Assembly (NCBI RefSeq): GCF_001949145.1
Contig: NW_019091370.1
Location: 2,560,074-2,624,073 of the forward strand
DNA from: Acanthaster planci
Lineage: Eukaryota > Echinodermata > Asteroidea > Valvatida > Acanthasteridae
Direction of reading: 5' to 3'
Length of the DNA: 64,000 nt
A model generated the notes under the pieces. It was not told where the DNA came from, made no database searches, and saw nothing but the letters and a program-made list of their open reading frames with translations. Shown one piece after another: positions 11,301-24,832 of this stretch (its first letter is position 1; each line of letters starts with the position of its first letter). Position numbers and translations under genes: made by a program.

Positions 11301-14300
11301 TTAAAACAAAAAGTGTCCGTTGGAATTTTTCTACCCTTCACTTGTTTAAGCAAAGATTTTTAAATGACCAGTTAATCGTCAAAGGAATAGCAATTTATGG
11401 TCACAACGCAGTTATGCAATTCCTACTTCAAAGGCGAATGTGAAAGCAAATGCGATACCGCCATTTCCTGTTCGCAAAAAATTGCTTTGCGAATTTGAAA
11501 TGTGAATTATCTGCCAGTACATGACGACATTTGACATGCTCTATCACTCTTAACAAACACTGCTTTGACTATTTAGGGGGACTTCTTTAAACCTTGGTTG
11601 CTCTGGTTCCGGCGCTTTATTTCACTCTGAGTCATGCAACTAGTGTTCATTTAGGCCTACTCTTTTGACAGAAATCTATTTGCAATGAGACTTTGGGGGA
11701 TTTGTGCATTTAATTGCCAAAAAAATGTACAAAAATGTAGCCGAATTGGCTACATTTTTTAATAAAAAGAGACAAAAGCAATTATGTGCCACGATCACTC
11801 AGACGAGGTTTTGAGGATGTCTGTCAACTCGACAAGAAAGTTCGTCATCTGGACACCAGGGGGGCTGACTATCATTGTACGCACGGCAAATTCCCTCCAG
11901 TGGCAAGTTAAATATATGTTCTTTTCTGTGTACATATATCAAGAAAATAGCTCTGTGGTCCTTTGTCATATCAATTGTAGTGGCCTTCTTTGTTAACGTG
12001 GGACAGGCTACGTACTTGTACTTTGAATAGTAACAATTACATGTAATATGCACGTATTTTATGCGTACAATCTATCATTATTTTGCTCCTAAAATTTGTT
12101 TTTGCATAGTTCCACGTTGTTTATTCTCAGCTTACTATAGGATAACAAGGTTTACTGGACAAAACCTTAAATTTGACGAATTGGAAAAAACACACAGAAA
12201 GATGTAGCAGTTCCTGTAAACAGATGACATTCATTGGATGCTTAGTGCAAAGATTACCCGCCCATGGCTGTTGTATCTTGATCTATAAATATACAAATCG
12301 CGTTCCCGGGGCATTATTTTCAGCAGGAAATCGGCTGGTGCGAGTTTATCAGACCGTTGTTTTGGCCCCTCTCCGGCCCAGGGCCGGGCAGGTGGTCGCT
12401 ACAATTATAAGACGGCCACGGGAGAAAGAAGGGTGGGAGCAGGAAGTTTTATTTGTAACCCTTCAACGACAGGTGAATTTATTTGGCAGGACCCATTGAA
12501 ACTGTAGTTCTATTTCCTCAATTTCAATCCAATGGACGAACAAAGTCTATCTACCCGAAGTGCTATTGGTTTTAGTGGTTTGCTCTTTGACGTGGGCTGT
12601 TAGTGCATAGGCTAAAAAAATGGAAAAGAGCGAAGTACACCTCAAGGGTATGCTCTCTCTACTCATCTGGAATATTTATCGCTGCTTTTGATACAATAAG
12701 GTGAAACTATGTCTGTTATTTTAACACACTCAAAATAAAAACAAATAATTCGATTTAATTGATCAATCTAGTAAAATCGTCTCCAGGACTTTAAATAAAT
12801 TATACCATTCTATCTCGTCCTTTTGATGCCTCGTCGAAATTCATCCTGACATCGGTAAATTTTCTCAGCATGACATGTTTTTGTTCGCTAAACAGCGAAG
12901 GTCTATCTGCTGAGTGCTTCAGTTTATTGTATGTGTGCACACTGGCTAAGGTTGATGAGAAAACAGAGCGTGTTCTCGGAATTGTGAATTTTCTACCTGC
13001 GCCATCTATTTTCATTCGCGCTTGAAGGAGTCAGGACTCCCAACGCTCTGCGTGGGTTGTTAAGAGCCGCAAGTGGCCGTCTGTGAGGCAGGCACACAAG
13101 GGAAAGACAAACACACGACTGTTGCCGAATGGCAAAGGTCTCGAATAACACAGTCCCTCAAAATTAATATCCACTGACTTGAAATCCTCGAGAGTTTGTT
13201 AAATACACCTGAGTACCTTTCGGACGGTAAGGGTTATATATTAAGGGCGCTCGTAGTCTTTGTGGGTACCGTTTTTCTCTCATCCATTGATTAAGCACCT
13301 GACAGCTTGTGTTTTATACCCACCTGTAGTGTTCTGTGTTTAAAGTTTAGTTATGTGATAAACCAACCAATCATCAGAGATAGATTAATCTTTATTTTTC
13401 AAGTTCACACTGAAATCGCTACTCGCTTTTTGCACGCTGCATAGGCAATCAGAGCCTCAAACTGGCAGCTTGTACAATCACGTCAGAATCGCTCTGTCCA
13501 ATCGCATGGTATAAGAACTAACTCAGCACGCGCAAAATTACATAAGCAACATACACAGGAATCACTGAACCGGCTATATTTGACTGTGTAAGGCTGCCAA
13601 GATCGAGGCTCTGCATGCCTACGGCGGCAGCATGCGAAGACCAAATAGTGTCTGTTCATTTCATGTCGCAGTTGAGGTTTTCCTAAAAGTGGCAGTACAA
13701 AACTAAGAGAATAATTCACAAAGTTTTAAAATCCCACGCAGCTATCGGAACACCAGACAATACACGTATAGAGGGATTTCACATTAGCGCCATCTGCGCG
13801 TATCTGCATCGAAGTCGAGGGTTTCTGTGTTGAACTTTCTCGCGCCCGCCTGCGGAGTCCACACAGTACATGGAGCATCCGGTTCAGTTTAAACCACGCC
13901 CACTGTACCAGATCCACGACCATCGCAGGTACGTTAGTTCGCAGTCAATTGTCGGTATTTTTCTTTGGATTTTACGTGTCGAGTGTTCCTGAAAGATTCT
14001 TCCACAAACATTTTCAGCCTGAAATGTCTGAATATAACATACCTTTATGTATTTTGTGTCTTAACTCCTTACTTTCAATCGTCTGATCGTATTAAGAATT
14101 GAAGCTGGCACATACAGCCTCGTTTTCAAACGCAAAAGTACGCAAATCGACGCTAAAAGCGTCGTATTGGGATCCCTCTATTACTTCATATTAAATAAAT
14201 TATAACCCCTTTAAAAATAAAAGGTTGATTTTGCTGCAAATTTTAACCGCTCATACAAAATGTAGGGAAAATGAGAGTGGTCGAAACAGGAAGGTTTGTT

Positions 14301-16231
14301 TAAAGGAGGATGCGGAACCCCTCTACGCTAACAAATAAGAGCCGTAAAGGAATGTATCAGCACCATTTTAGGGGTAAAATGCGCGGCGGCAGCTGGAAAT
14401 AATAACTTGTTTGTCTACGGAAAGTGGATGTACCCATAGCCAATCCGCCTTAAGCAGAACCAACCCCTCATAAGTTGAAAGGCGAGAGCCCAAGTTGCTA
14501 GACTAGAAAAATTGCGCCCTCTCTTGGTCAAGCTCGGGGCTCATACAACGCTTCCGTATGCATTAATAGGCTTGTCGAGACACACACCCATCAGATATTC
14601 AATCCGACCTCTTTACACATCGGTTACTTCCTCCGTAACAAGAACAATTGTGTACTCGAGTGCCTGGTTCCTTTTTTCTCCATATCATTTCTTGGCCGAC
14701 TTACTCTCACGGTCTTAATATTTTCAGTTTGTCCCAAGTCTCAAAATTCCCTCGACAGGAAAATCTGGCAAATTAGTTTAGGTTGACAGAGGAGAATTAG
14801 TGGCGAGAATTTCCGCACAACCCTGGGGCGGCCGCACTAAATCTACTTAAAAATGGCTGTGATAGTCGACACGTTGAAGTTTGCGCCTCCGCGGAGTGGC
14901 GTTAATTGGTGTCAAGCAAGTCCCTCGGGTAGCCGGGGATATGGACAGCGCCATTAGCTTGTAAAGAGATGCATGTAGAGCGAATAGAAAGTGCACAGCG
15001 GACAAGGCGACAAACACTGGCTGACTTACAACGCACTAATCGCTCGGGAGGCATTATTGTTTCTGTCTTTGAGTGTAGATAGCAAATGAGTGGGATGAAC
15101 TTACCAGACACAGATGTTTTCACTTCTCCACTTGGTCAATGTTTTTGGTGCAGTCATCCTTCGTTCATACCCCTTGGGTGAACTTCAGTTTTAGGCCTTC
15201 AAGGGAGTTACATATAAAGCGAAAAGTCAATTTGGGAACGTCAGGACGTCCATCACCTAACAGACAGGTAACCACTAGAAACGATGAAAATGGACCAGTA
15301 GGCGATAACGTCACTATTTAGTGTGCTTGTATTATACAAACACACAAAGAAAAAAATGTAATCGACAGCACAATGTCAATGTATTCGGAAACACACGATC
15401 GTATCATTTTTCCTAAGATTGCTTTTTTACCTACAAAGCACATGTACATGATGAACTCTTCCCTTTAAACGTTCATATGAGTACGAAATTCCGTGCGGTC
15501 CAAAGGCAGAATACACGGTTTTCGAGAGGGTTGTTTATGTTAAGTCCTAACTACAGCATCAGTCCGTATAGCCTGGACCGTTACAAGTATAATGTTATAG
15601 TTGGGCCGACCCAACTACGCAGGTCCAGTGTGTACATGTGCTATACCATGTACCAAAGTCACTTTGTCTGCATCAACAACTTTTTGTACAGAAACAAGTT
15701 TGTAAATATGTCATAGAGGCCATATTTTTGAGGAATTACGTCAGCTGTGAGAAGCTAAACTTAGAAGAGAACTTAGAAATGTAAAGCTTACAGAAATTTT
15801 ATGTAGACATTTGCCAATAATAATGCAAGCCCAATTGCAGCACTACAGAACAATCTGGTGACAAGAATAAGGAGCCATTACTGAGGTTTCCCCACGTGCG
15901 TGAACAAAAGAGGTGCACATCGAATGCCTCCTGGTCAGGCAATGGGAGAGCACTGCTAACCAAAATCACGAACTCTTCAACTGAGGAGGGCGCTCCTGAG
16001 TGACGGGGACACGCGTAATGGTAATCAACAGATCACCAGTAATCACCAGTAATGGCGTCAGCGGATCAGTCTATAGTTGGGACTGTCCTTAATATAGTTG
16101 GGACAGATGCAATACTTGGGATGCAACGTTTACAATTCAAAGAAGACAAAGTGCGCGGTCGCCAGATAAATGTAAACCGCTGTGCTTGGAAACTAGAGAG
16201 ATTTTCCCTGAGATACCGCGCTGAGGAGACT
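8350..16231. other. long non-coding stretch without a supported gene
   Basis: About 7.9 kb in which only short chance frames occur; the longest, 12,173-12,499, has no motif. Small hairpins are visible. One is at about 11,735-11,762 (AAAATGTAGCC and its complement around GAATT). Another is at 15,599-15,618 (AGTTGGGC and its complement). A 20-base string AGTTTAAACCACGCCCACTG near 13,887 recurs near 59,857. Nothing here can be assigned a function. Confidence 0.4.
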
Positions 16232-16423
16232 CAGTGGCGTAGCTAGGGCTAAATTGTCGGGGGGGGGGCACCCGGGAGTGCACACATTTTTTAAATGGGG
16301 CACCACAAGAAAATAAGCTTCAGCTGCATATGGTTATAAAAACTCCACGGAGATTTCAAGGGGGGGGGGACCCAGGGGCACGGCCATCCGCAGGGGGCAT
16401 GTGCCCCCGTAGTTACACCGCTG
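16232..16423. mobile_element. hAT-like MITE with CAGTGGCGTAGCTAG termini
   Basis: The left end begins CAGTGGCGTAGCTAGGG and the right end is the near complement of it (CCCCGTAGTTACACCGCTG). The interior is ~190 bp and G-rich, with runs of G at 16,258-16,269 and 16,361-16,369. Flanking octamers AGGAGACT (16,224-16,231) and CTGAGACT (16,424-16,431) agree at six of eight positions, as an aged 8 bp hAT-style target duplication would. It has no coding capacity and depends on a transposase encoded elsewhere. Confidence 0.75.
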
Positions 16424-17057
16424 CTGAGACTGGGCATTTTAGCCAATCGGCGTTCTTGTTTGGTATCTGTTGGTCAAGGTCTGGCTACTGCATCATTGCT
16501 GTTTTAGAATAATTTCATTGGCATACCAAAAGGATTCCTACTCCTATGCAAACGTGAGATCTTGTGCAGCGTTACTGCTCTCTGTTATCGCTCTCCGCTA
16601 CTGCGTGCTTGCAACTGTGCCTTTATTCTAGTCTTTATTAACTGAGCTTTTTACCCCCCCTCCCCCTTTTTATAACAACAACCCTGGTAAGAACTTGGCA
16701 GGCGTGTTGCCATTAAGGTATTATTTCCCCTCAATCTGCGTAATACGTCGAATGAGTGTTACACTAACCCGATGGTCAAATAGTGTCTTATTATGTACAT
16801 GTAGACTGGATCGATCGAGCCCCGAATTACATTGAGGGACCAGCAGCTAGTTCCCAAGTAAAACTTCTGATTGGCTCTTGTGAATTTGTGTGCTCGCATA
16901 ATAAACACACTTCTACAATGTCCAAGTCTTGCCTCCATGTATTATTCCGGTGTGCGCAGACTGTGTAATTATTGCGCATATACGCTTTCGTTAAATGTTT
17001 CTGATCATAGCTAATTAATATCGCTAGTATTTTGCTAATAATAATAACAATAGCCCG

Positions 17058-17183
17058 CCTCCAAGAGTTTGCAACGCGTTGGCCTATGATAATGCGCAAA
17101 ATCCATCGACTCATTGTGTGTTTGGAAAGGGTTGACAGATTTCGCGTAGTCTGATTGACCATTGCGTTGCAAACTCTTGGGGG
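17058..17183. repeat. 126 bp hairpin element with 20 bp inverted arms
   Basis: The left arm CCTCCAAGAGTTTGCAACGC (17,058-17,077) and right arm GCGTTGCAAACTCTTGGGGG (17,164-17,183) are complementary with one mismatch. They enclose ~86 bases. It may be a tiny MITE or a solo pair of terminal repeats. No target duplication is obvious. Confidence 0.65.
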
Positions 17184-19931
17184 AGCACTACGGTGAATCG
17201 CCTCTATTGACCGTCTACACAGAAGAGCAATGTATATTGAGCTGATTCGTGCTGTAGAGGAAAAGGTAAGATGGTTGACTAGCACTTTGTCCTAATGCCA
17301 TTCGCCCGTCACCCAGCACCCGAACAGGGCGCTGGGAAGGCTGATGGCCTTGCACAGAATTTAGGGAAGGAAATACATCACACGGGGTCACAGCTACTGA
17401 CACGCACAGATTGTGGGTAAATTTCTGACACACTGGCGAGCTCGCTCAATGCCTTACACAAGCGGCAGTTGTTAATTCGATATTTTTCTTTTTCTTCCTT
17501 ATAGCTGAAGATATTCTCATTTCATTTTACTCGTTCATTCAAATTTGATCAAGATAACCTGTGATTTGAAATACATATCCCTTTGTAATAGTGTTTGCAA
17601 TTAACAAGGATAAGAAAATCAGGAAACACTATATCATAAGAAGGCCAGGGAAGGTTTCTTTCCGTTGGCTGGAAAAATGGTGGTGACTATACAGAACCAT
17701 TACTTTTTTGCAGCAATCTTGTTCAGTTCAATCTCCATAGTTCCATAATAAGACACTGTGTATGAATGCTGATCTGACCGTCCATGCGGTGGCACCAACT
17801 TCATTACTGTGCAGGCCATAAATTGTTTGGGCTTAAAAGCGCAGCATGGCAGAGACATCAAATACTAGGAACACATGTTTTCCTTTGTTTTCTACAAGGA
17901 AATAAGTCACTACCAGGACGCTACTCAGAAGGGGATACTTTCGAAATTAATCATAGGAATTTAGATATTAGGTACCGGAACCCGCTCTCCGATAACTCAA
18001 ATTAAATCAAGCTGGCATCTTGGAAACACGACTAGCCAAGTTAAGAAGAAACACACGTTTAAAGAAACCCGTTCACGACTAAAGCTATCCACTGAGAGTT
18101 GAAGTGCACCCTCATCGGCAAAGACAGAATGCGGGCAGTTTTTTCAACTGGTACGACCGTATGCGAATTTTCAACCTCGACACTTGCATGGGCTGCGTGC
18201 GCGTTCCTTAACTAGTTAGATCGTGGAAGGCACGGTAATGGGAACCACGGCAAGATCGTACCCATGGGAATGACGTGGGCGAAGACTGTACATTCAAAAG
18301 GAGGGCTGCGCGTGCTCATCGCGTCCTGTGCCTAATGGTAGGTTCATACTTAACGCAAAAGCGAACACAGACGCGAATTTGTAACGTCAGATCAAATACT
18401 CGCCCTGCAAATTCGCCAAAGTTGAACGCATTTCAACCTGAACAAAATTTCGATGCAGTTCTTTTGTGACGTCAAATTTATTTCGCTTTCACGTTCGCCT
18501 GTAGTTGAACTAATGCGTACAAACCTGCACAGACATGCGGTTACATCTCGTCAAAGCACAGTCTCCTCTGTGTAGAGAGTCGCCCTCTTTCATTCCTGCT
18601 TGGAGCGGATTCCCCCCAAATCAAAATGGCACATTATATATCATTTAATAATCATTGCACCATCCATGTCAGCTTGACTGGTTCCCGTACCAATAATTAT
18701 TAAATTATAGGGACCAACAGCTGGCTCGTAGGATTTGACGTGTCTGATTGACCGTTCTGTTTGAATTTTAAATATTCAAATTATACTAGTTAGGCCAATG
18801 TAATTGTTACGTGCTTCACGTGTCACATAATTATCCGTGATTAGCTGCTATAACTCACGGCGTTTCAACTTTTCTTGCTAAATGTTTATGATCTCGTCTT
18901 TTTGGCTATTAATTTCAAGTCACCGATTTTCTTGCTCAGTTATCATATGAACAACTAATATATACTGAACTTGTATTCACTTATAAATGGTAAGTTCGAT
19001 TACGAGGGAACCCTGACCTGGGAATAACCGTCTGTGCGGTGTCAAACAAGCGAGACTCTGGGGACAAGGTTAAACCCAAGTCAACTCGTGGAAGCTAATC
19101 GAGCGCACCCACAGAGGAGAAAGAAAAATAAATTATGACATTCCGTCTGCTTTTCGCATTGTAGGTGCAGCAATGTGCAAATTTTCTCATTAACATAAAC
19201 TCGGATGAATTCCTCCGGAATTAATTACCCGCAAACTTTACCCGCGTTCGATGGCCGACGACTGAAACACGCCTGGAGACTGCGTAGAGAACGTGAACCA
19301 GTCCACAAACGTATACGGAAATGTGCTCTGGAGAAGACTCTAGGGTCGTCGTATGTAGTTTTACATCGGCAATTGCTATTCCCATTGCAACGCGGGGGCG
19401 CTCTCCGTTAAAATGTGTGAAAAATAGCTGACCGGTAAGCGAGAGGCAGCTTCAGTACGGTGTCGAATATGGAAGGATTAATAGTTGACAGGACCTTGTG
19501 GGAATGTGCGGTTCATTAACCAAGGTAGGAACATTCGAATAACACTGGAGTGGTAATCTCAGCCTCCCTAAACATGCCCACGTCATTCTATACATAATGC
19601 TTTGCGCATGTCACTTGAGTTTCCGCGGCAACGCGTTGGGGGAAACATTGAAACTGCCCACCTTCATCAAATTCTGTGAATTCAAAGTGGCCAGAAACGC
19701 AATGATGTACTGAAGTAATGAGCTTGAGCTGCTTGTGCTTTCATTAAAAAAATTGCGTGGACATATCTGTTGGAAGAGCAGCCGACAGAATGACAAGCTC
19801 TTTGAAAAGTTGATGCGGTCAAAGTTGCTTTAATTTTAATCATCAAAGTACAGGCCTGTTGCCCGACCAGAGACCGGGGGGGGGGTTCGACCGTCGTCAA
19901 ACCAAAATGTGATTTATATACAAAGTCCTAG
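17184..19931. other. non-coding stretch with one solo terminal repeat
   Basis: No exon was recognised. At 19,092-19,110 the string AAGCTAATCGAGCGCACCC matches, with one mismatch, the right terminal repeat of the MITE at 25,654-25,970. I found no partner left end nearby, so it is probably a truncated copy. Confidence 0.45.
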
Positions 19932-20312
19932 TATCACAATGTGCTTTGGATAACAGCATTGAAAAGTTGCATGTCAGTCGCAATCCCAAGGTTGCATGTA
20001 AGCACACCGTGGTTTTCAATATTGAATAAACTTAACAAAAAGACATCAATTTAAAACCCTTTGAAACACCTGGAATGTGGATATTTGCTGGAACTTCTTA
20101 ACGGTACACATGACTGGAGATTGATTCATTAATATGCAGAATCGTGGTCACCTTGAGCTTGAGAATCGACTTATACGTGGTGTCTTGTGTGCCGAATATT
20201 ACGGTCTATTTAAAATATTCAGTACACACAAAAAAAGACCAACAAGTGGAACTCAGAAGCGAGCGGAGGGGGGGTGTTTGTTCGAACCCCTCGAGCCCCC
20301 CAGCCTACATGC
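19932..20312 (+). repeat. ~385 bp dispersed repeat, copy 1 (plus orientation)
   Basis: This copy is matched in reverse orientation by 60,311-60,695. Shared landmarks in order are an ATCACAATGTGCTTTGGA-like start, GAAAAGTTGCATGTC, TTTCAATATTGAA, CCTTTGAAA, GTGGATATTTGC, GAGCTTGAGAATC, ATTTAAAATATTCAGTACACAC, and a G-rich run followed by GTTCGAA-like sequence and CAGCCTAC. It has no coding capacity. The GTTCGAA-type string near the end recalls a tRNA B box, so a SINE origin is possible but unproven. Confidence 0.75.
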
Positions 20313-23300
20313 CGTATCTCATTCGATGCAACCGCTTTCTTTCTCAGAAAACTTCGATCCAGACAGACCTAAACAGCAGATGAGGATCTCACCGTGTTCC
20401 GCCGCCTTTCAGGTACCCTCCTGCGATGAGTGATTCAGTCTCGGCTCGTTGAGAGCCTGTCGGACGGGTTTTTAAGTGGCCTTTTAAGGCTACCGTGCCT
20501 GGTGAGTGAACGATGGGTCTGATTTCATTCTGAGAAAATAAGAAATTCCTAATCGAATAGAGTACAAAACCGAGGAGCGGTTACGACCTTGTTTTCCCTT
20601 TCACCCGTCATGCCCGTGTTTTTTGTACTGACGTCTAATCTTCAGTTAAACTTGTACTTAATTTTGCCTTCAACCAGCTGTGCACATTGAGCCAGGCAAA
20701 GGCCAAAGTTAATTGGCATTTTGACTTATTACATGTAATCGACAGCTTCCTTTTTGGAGGATGTGTACATTGGTTTGGAAAATAGTGAAAATTAACACAC
20801 TGTAGTTTACACAAGGATATCTACCAATGATCTCTATGTACTGACTAGAGAGCACGCTTTGGGCCTCTCAAAATGACTGTCATATGTTTCAGTGTAGCAC
20901 AGGTTTGTTTTTTAAGGTTTTCTGGTAGCATCGAATGATAACAAAATAATTCTTTGATTAAAATTTGTAGCACTCCCCTTAAGTCGCCCAGGCACGAATG
21001 TAAGGAAAATGCCCAGCACACAGAAGTGATACCGTTTGCCCGTTTTTGAGTCGGCTGGAAGTGGTCTGCATTGCTATACTTTTTGGCAGGACCGAAGAAG
21101 TTTGGCGAGCTTTAAAGATTTTTTCGGGAGTCTGCAGCTAGACAACTGAGTGGATGGACGCAGTGACGACTCCGTTGGGAATCACATAGCTTGTCGCATC
21201 TCACACATTATCGTCAAAGCAGTTTTCACTGATGACGGCGAAATAAAGCTAGGGAATCCAGCCCATGCGAAGTACCCAAGTCTTGCCGAACTTCCTGTTT
21301 TTGTCTGACCTCCAATTACTCCTTCGGCCGACGGACCACCACCCCGAGTGATCAGCTGGGGACTGGACCGTTATGGCATCTCCCGCCTTTAGCAGCGACG
21401 CGTTCATCCAGTCAGTCGTCTTTTTTCTTGTGTTTTCATGGAAAAACCTTCTTCAGTTTTTATCAGCAGGTTACTCTGCCATTCTACCACAAAGACGATA
21501 CGGAATAGTCCCCCTAAATGATACAAACAGCTCACACTTACCAGCATGAAGTACTAATTCCTGCTGCGTCGGTGCATCACCTAAAATGAGGCCACTTGAG
21601 GGGGAAATTCGACCACAGAAAAAAAATTCCGAAACAGCCCACGTCTGTCATCAATGTAATACGAATCCCTTCACGTAGGCAGACATTTGTGTGTTCTTTT
21701 CAAGTCTTGGAATTGATTTGGTTCATATTTGTTGTGTTTTCTGAAACATCATGCCAGAGTCACAAAGGGGAGAGGCAACTCTACGAAAACATCCACGAGA
21801 CAAGACCTGGATTTAATCTATCAACGCAAACTAACGTACAATTTGGGTGAATTGAATACAACAACGGTACAGAACTCTAGAATCTGAACTGAGCGAAACA
21901 ACATGGTCGGAAAAAAGATTACATAATATGCCCATGCACGAGAATGATGCTATAGACCTCTTTCACCCACGTGACTGGATTGCACAAAGTGTAAACAATA
22001 CCACCACGTGTGGACCGCCTTGGCCATGGCGATTACATACATTCCTACGGGCAGCTTCAACCCATATGAAGCAAACTGTGGGACAGAGACCCCCCCCGCC
22101 GTTGTGTTGGTCATTGTTATACTGGCATCTCAGGAATTCTTTTCAGACATCTAGGGGGACGTGTTTAGGTAAGAGTGTGTATAGGGATTGGACTTGTGGG
22201 GGTACCCCTCTGTCCGATTTCGTACCTGGTATACTTCAAGCACAACTTGTTTATCTTGAGTAGGTCGATTGCCATCACAACACTATGCACACAACACATC
22301 GCGGTCCAGCATGATTATGACATCACAGGAAAAAGGTCTATAGGCAGTTCCTCACACAATAATAAAATTCTGGGCTGAATTCGGGTAATTTCAAGAATGC
22401 TTGTAGCACCGTGATACTTTGTTATCAAGCAAATAAGTGTGAGTCCTAGCACTTACATTATTTCTTATAGGTCTAACACGTAATGACGTCACGCTTTATT
22501 GTCATGTGCGCTTTCCTTTTGGGGCTCGACGGATCGCAGCACATCCAGTCCATGACGCGTGGGTTGTTGGCACCCTGGATTTGAAAATGGTCTGGATTTA
22601 TCCTGTGTTATGATTTCGTAGGGTACCGGGGACTTGGTAGTCCGTGGACGTGTATAGTAATCATTTAACGCATCATTATGCAAAGGACACGAATCGCTGA
22701 ATTTTAGCAACGTTGAAATAAGTGACAATAACTTTTTGTATAAGTCCCATGGCGCCATCTATACGCAATAAATCATTCATTTCCCACTCAGACCCAAATC
22801 AGGACTTTGTTAGGCATGATAAAATACAGGGACCTTGATTCACACACCGAAATACATCACTGCTAAATTTGAGATCCACGGAAGTGATAAGATTTGGAAA
22901 CAAAGAAGATCCCGAACGTTGATTCGGGCATTTAGCGGGCCTGGCTAAAAGTTTGGCCCGTTCCTTCTCCCACTTCCTCTCTGGCCCTTCGGCCATTTAG
23001 TGACCTTTAAAACTGGGTTACCAAACTGAGTGACTCATTGCTGGTCTTGACATTGTGCATTTTGTTGTCCCTGGAACAAAATGCAGGAATCAAAACATAC
23101 AAAATCAGAGGCTTGGGCGTCTGGAGAAGCCAAAACACAGGCTGAAACCGAGATTTATGAAAATTGGCGTCGAAATTCAGATGCAAGATTTAAACTGCTG
23201 TGATTAATCGAAGTCATTGTAGCTGCTCTCGAACAAACATTCTGTTAATTTTCTTTCAACATTTCTCCAAGGAGAGGTCTTGCCTCATACATGCATCAAG

Positions 23301-23760
23301 TTTAGGGATAATGGAGCTTTGGCGCCCACAGCTTGTAGGCACAAAGGTATTACATGTATATTACACCCTTGGGCCGAAATCGTAGCCCTCTAATCCAAGG
23401 CTGGTTTGCAAGGGCACAGAATCTGATGCACCGCTCCTGGCGGCCGTCAAGTGGAACCTACTGAAATCGAAGGTCCAGAATGGCACCTTAGCGTACCGAA
23501 TATCCACTTAAGCATAGGTTGGCCTGTCACTGGAGTATTAATCGCGAATAATCAAACATTAATTTGATGAGAACAACATGCTAAGTGGCTAATTCAACCG
23601 CGCGTTTATTTTCATAGGTGCCCGAGTAGTATGATTTTCTGGCTCACTTAAAGTCGCCCTCTTCAAGAATATTATACAAACAGAACTTCGGAAGGAACAA
23701 TATTTTGTACATGATTACATGTACTTTGCTAAATCCAAATAAAAGAGGGTCCGTACACGA
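20313..23760. other. non-coding stretch, nothing recognised
   Basis: About 3.4 kb with only chance frames (for example 21,928-22,263, proline- and tryptophan-rich without a domain). No exon with good splice sites and a family motif was found. Confidence 0.4.
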
Positions 23761-24021
23761 ATGTTACTTTACGCTGCTGTGGTAAAGCTGGTCGGGCTGA
23801 GGGTTGTAACCCCCTTCCCCGTTCAACTGCTTACTGTAATGTTACTTTACGCTACTGTGGTAAAGCTGGTCGGGCTGAGGGTTGTAACCCCCCCTCCCCG
23901 TTCAACTGCTTACTGTAATGTTACCTTACGTTACTGTGGTAAAGCTGGTCGGGCTGAGGGTTGTAACCCCCTTCCCCGTTCAACTGCTTACTATAATGTT
24001 ACTTTACGCTACTGTGGTAAA
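23761..24021. repeat. 78-79 bp minisatellite, about 3.3 copies
   Basis: Units start with ATGTTACTTTACG at 23,761, 23,839, 23,918 and 23,996, giving periods of 78, 79 and 78. The fourth unit stops after about 26 bases. Units are nearly identical; one extra C in a C-run explains the 79. An 88-codon frame crosses the array only because 78 is divisible by three. Confidence 0.95.
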
Positions 24022-24330
24022 CAATAAGGCTAAAGAATAATACACAGAGGGATGAAGTTCCTTCCTTCAGCTACAGATTGACTTAAAGTACACGAATTTC
24101 ACCTTTAACAGATTCCATTATCTCTGGGTCATACCCCCTGTCACAGTGCACCTTCGGTACACCTTACACCATTCCAAGCTCCCAAGCCTTTTTTTAGAAG
24201 GGAGATATGTTACAGATTCGCCCTCGCAACTTTGCAGGCTGAAGTATGAGAAAGCGTATAGTAAATACTCTCTCGCGCGGCGTCGTATTCTCTGCCAATT
24301 TGCAGGTTGCCAGAGGTGGCAGCAAGTCAT

Positions 24331-24470
24331 TTTGTGCAAGTCCAAGTCAAGTCACAAGTCATTTTTTTGCAAGTCCAAGTCAAGTCACAAGTCAAAGCTG
24401 GTATTTACAAGTCAAGTCACAAGTCACAAAAATAGCGACTCCAGCCCGACTCGAGTCCAAGTCACATGAC
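24331..24470. repeat. CAAGTC-type minisatellite
   Basis: Repeated CAAGTCCAAGTCAAGTCACAAGTCA blocks occur at 24,338-24,393 and 24,409-24,465, with AAGTCAC as the core word. The array is simple-sequence DNA. Frames through it are artefacts. Confidence 0.85.
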
Positions 24471-24790
24471 TAGAATCAGCAACTCTGCAGGTTACCAACA
24501 TGATTATGGTCCGAGAGCGATGGGGAATGAAGAGCCATTTTTTGTCCTTGTAATTAGTGGTTTCAGCAGTGTACAGGGAAAAGTAGCTCGTTAAACCTCC
24601 CTTTCAATCATGCAATGGAGACATTCATCGCAGGAATGCACAAAAAGGCAACATCAGTTCTTTGACTCTTCGCCCTCTCGATCTCTTGCACATAAAAACG
24701 AAATAGCAGTAGACTAACAGTGAGTGTGCTTTCAAATCTATCGGTTACGATAGTGATTTGTATGCAAGACAAGACCCTTAAAGTCAGTTG

Positions 24791-24832
24791 CAGGGTGGAT
24801 CCAGAATTTTACAAATGGAGGGGGGGGGGCGT
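24791..24832 (+). mobile_element. left-end fragment of a hAT-like MITE
   Basis: CAGGGTGGATCCAGAATTTT followed shortly by a run of ten G residues is the kind of terminus seen in abundant hAT-type MITEs. No matching right terminus was found downstream, so this looks truncated. Identification is by pattern only. Confidence 0.35.

Noticed and set aside
11735-11765. Hairpin followed by T-run, like a bacterial terminator
   Set aside because: There is no neighbouring gene and the window is eukaryotic; a chance AT-rich hairpin is more likely.
16827-17285. 152-codon minus-strand open frame
   Set aside because: It runs through the 17,058-17,183 hairpin, has no domain or signal, and its composition looks like chance.
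23761-24027. CRISPR-like array
   Set aside because: Units abut with no unique spacers and the context is animal-like, so this is a minisatellite.
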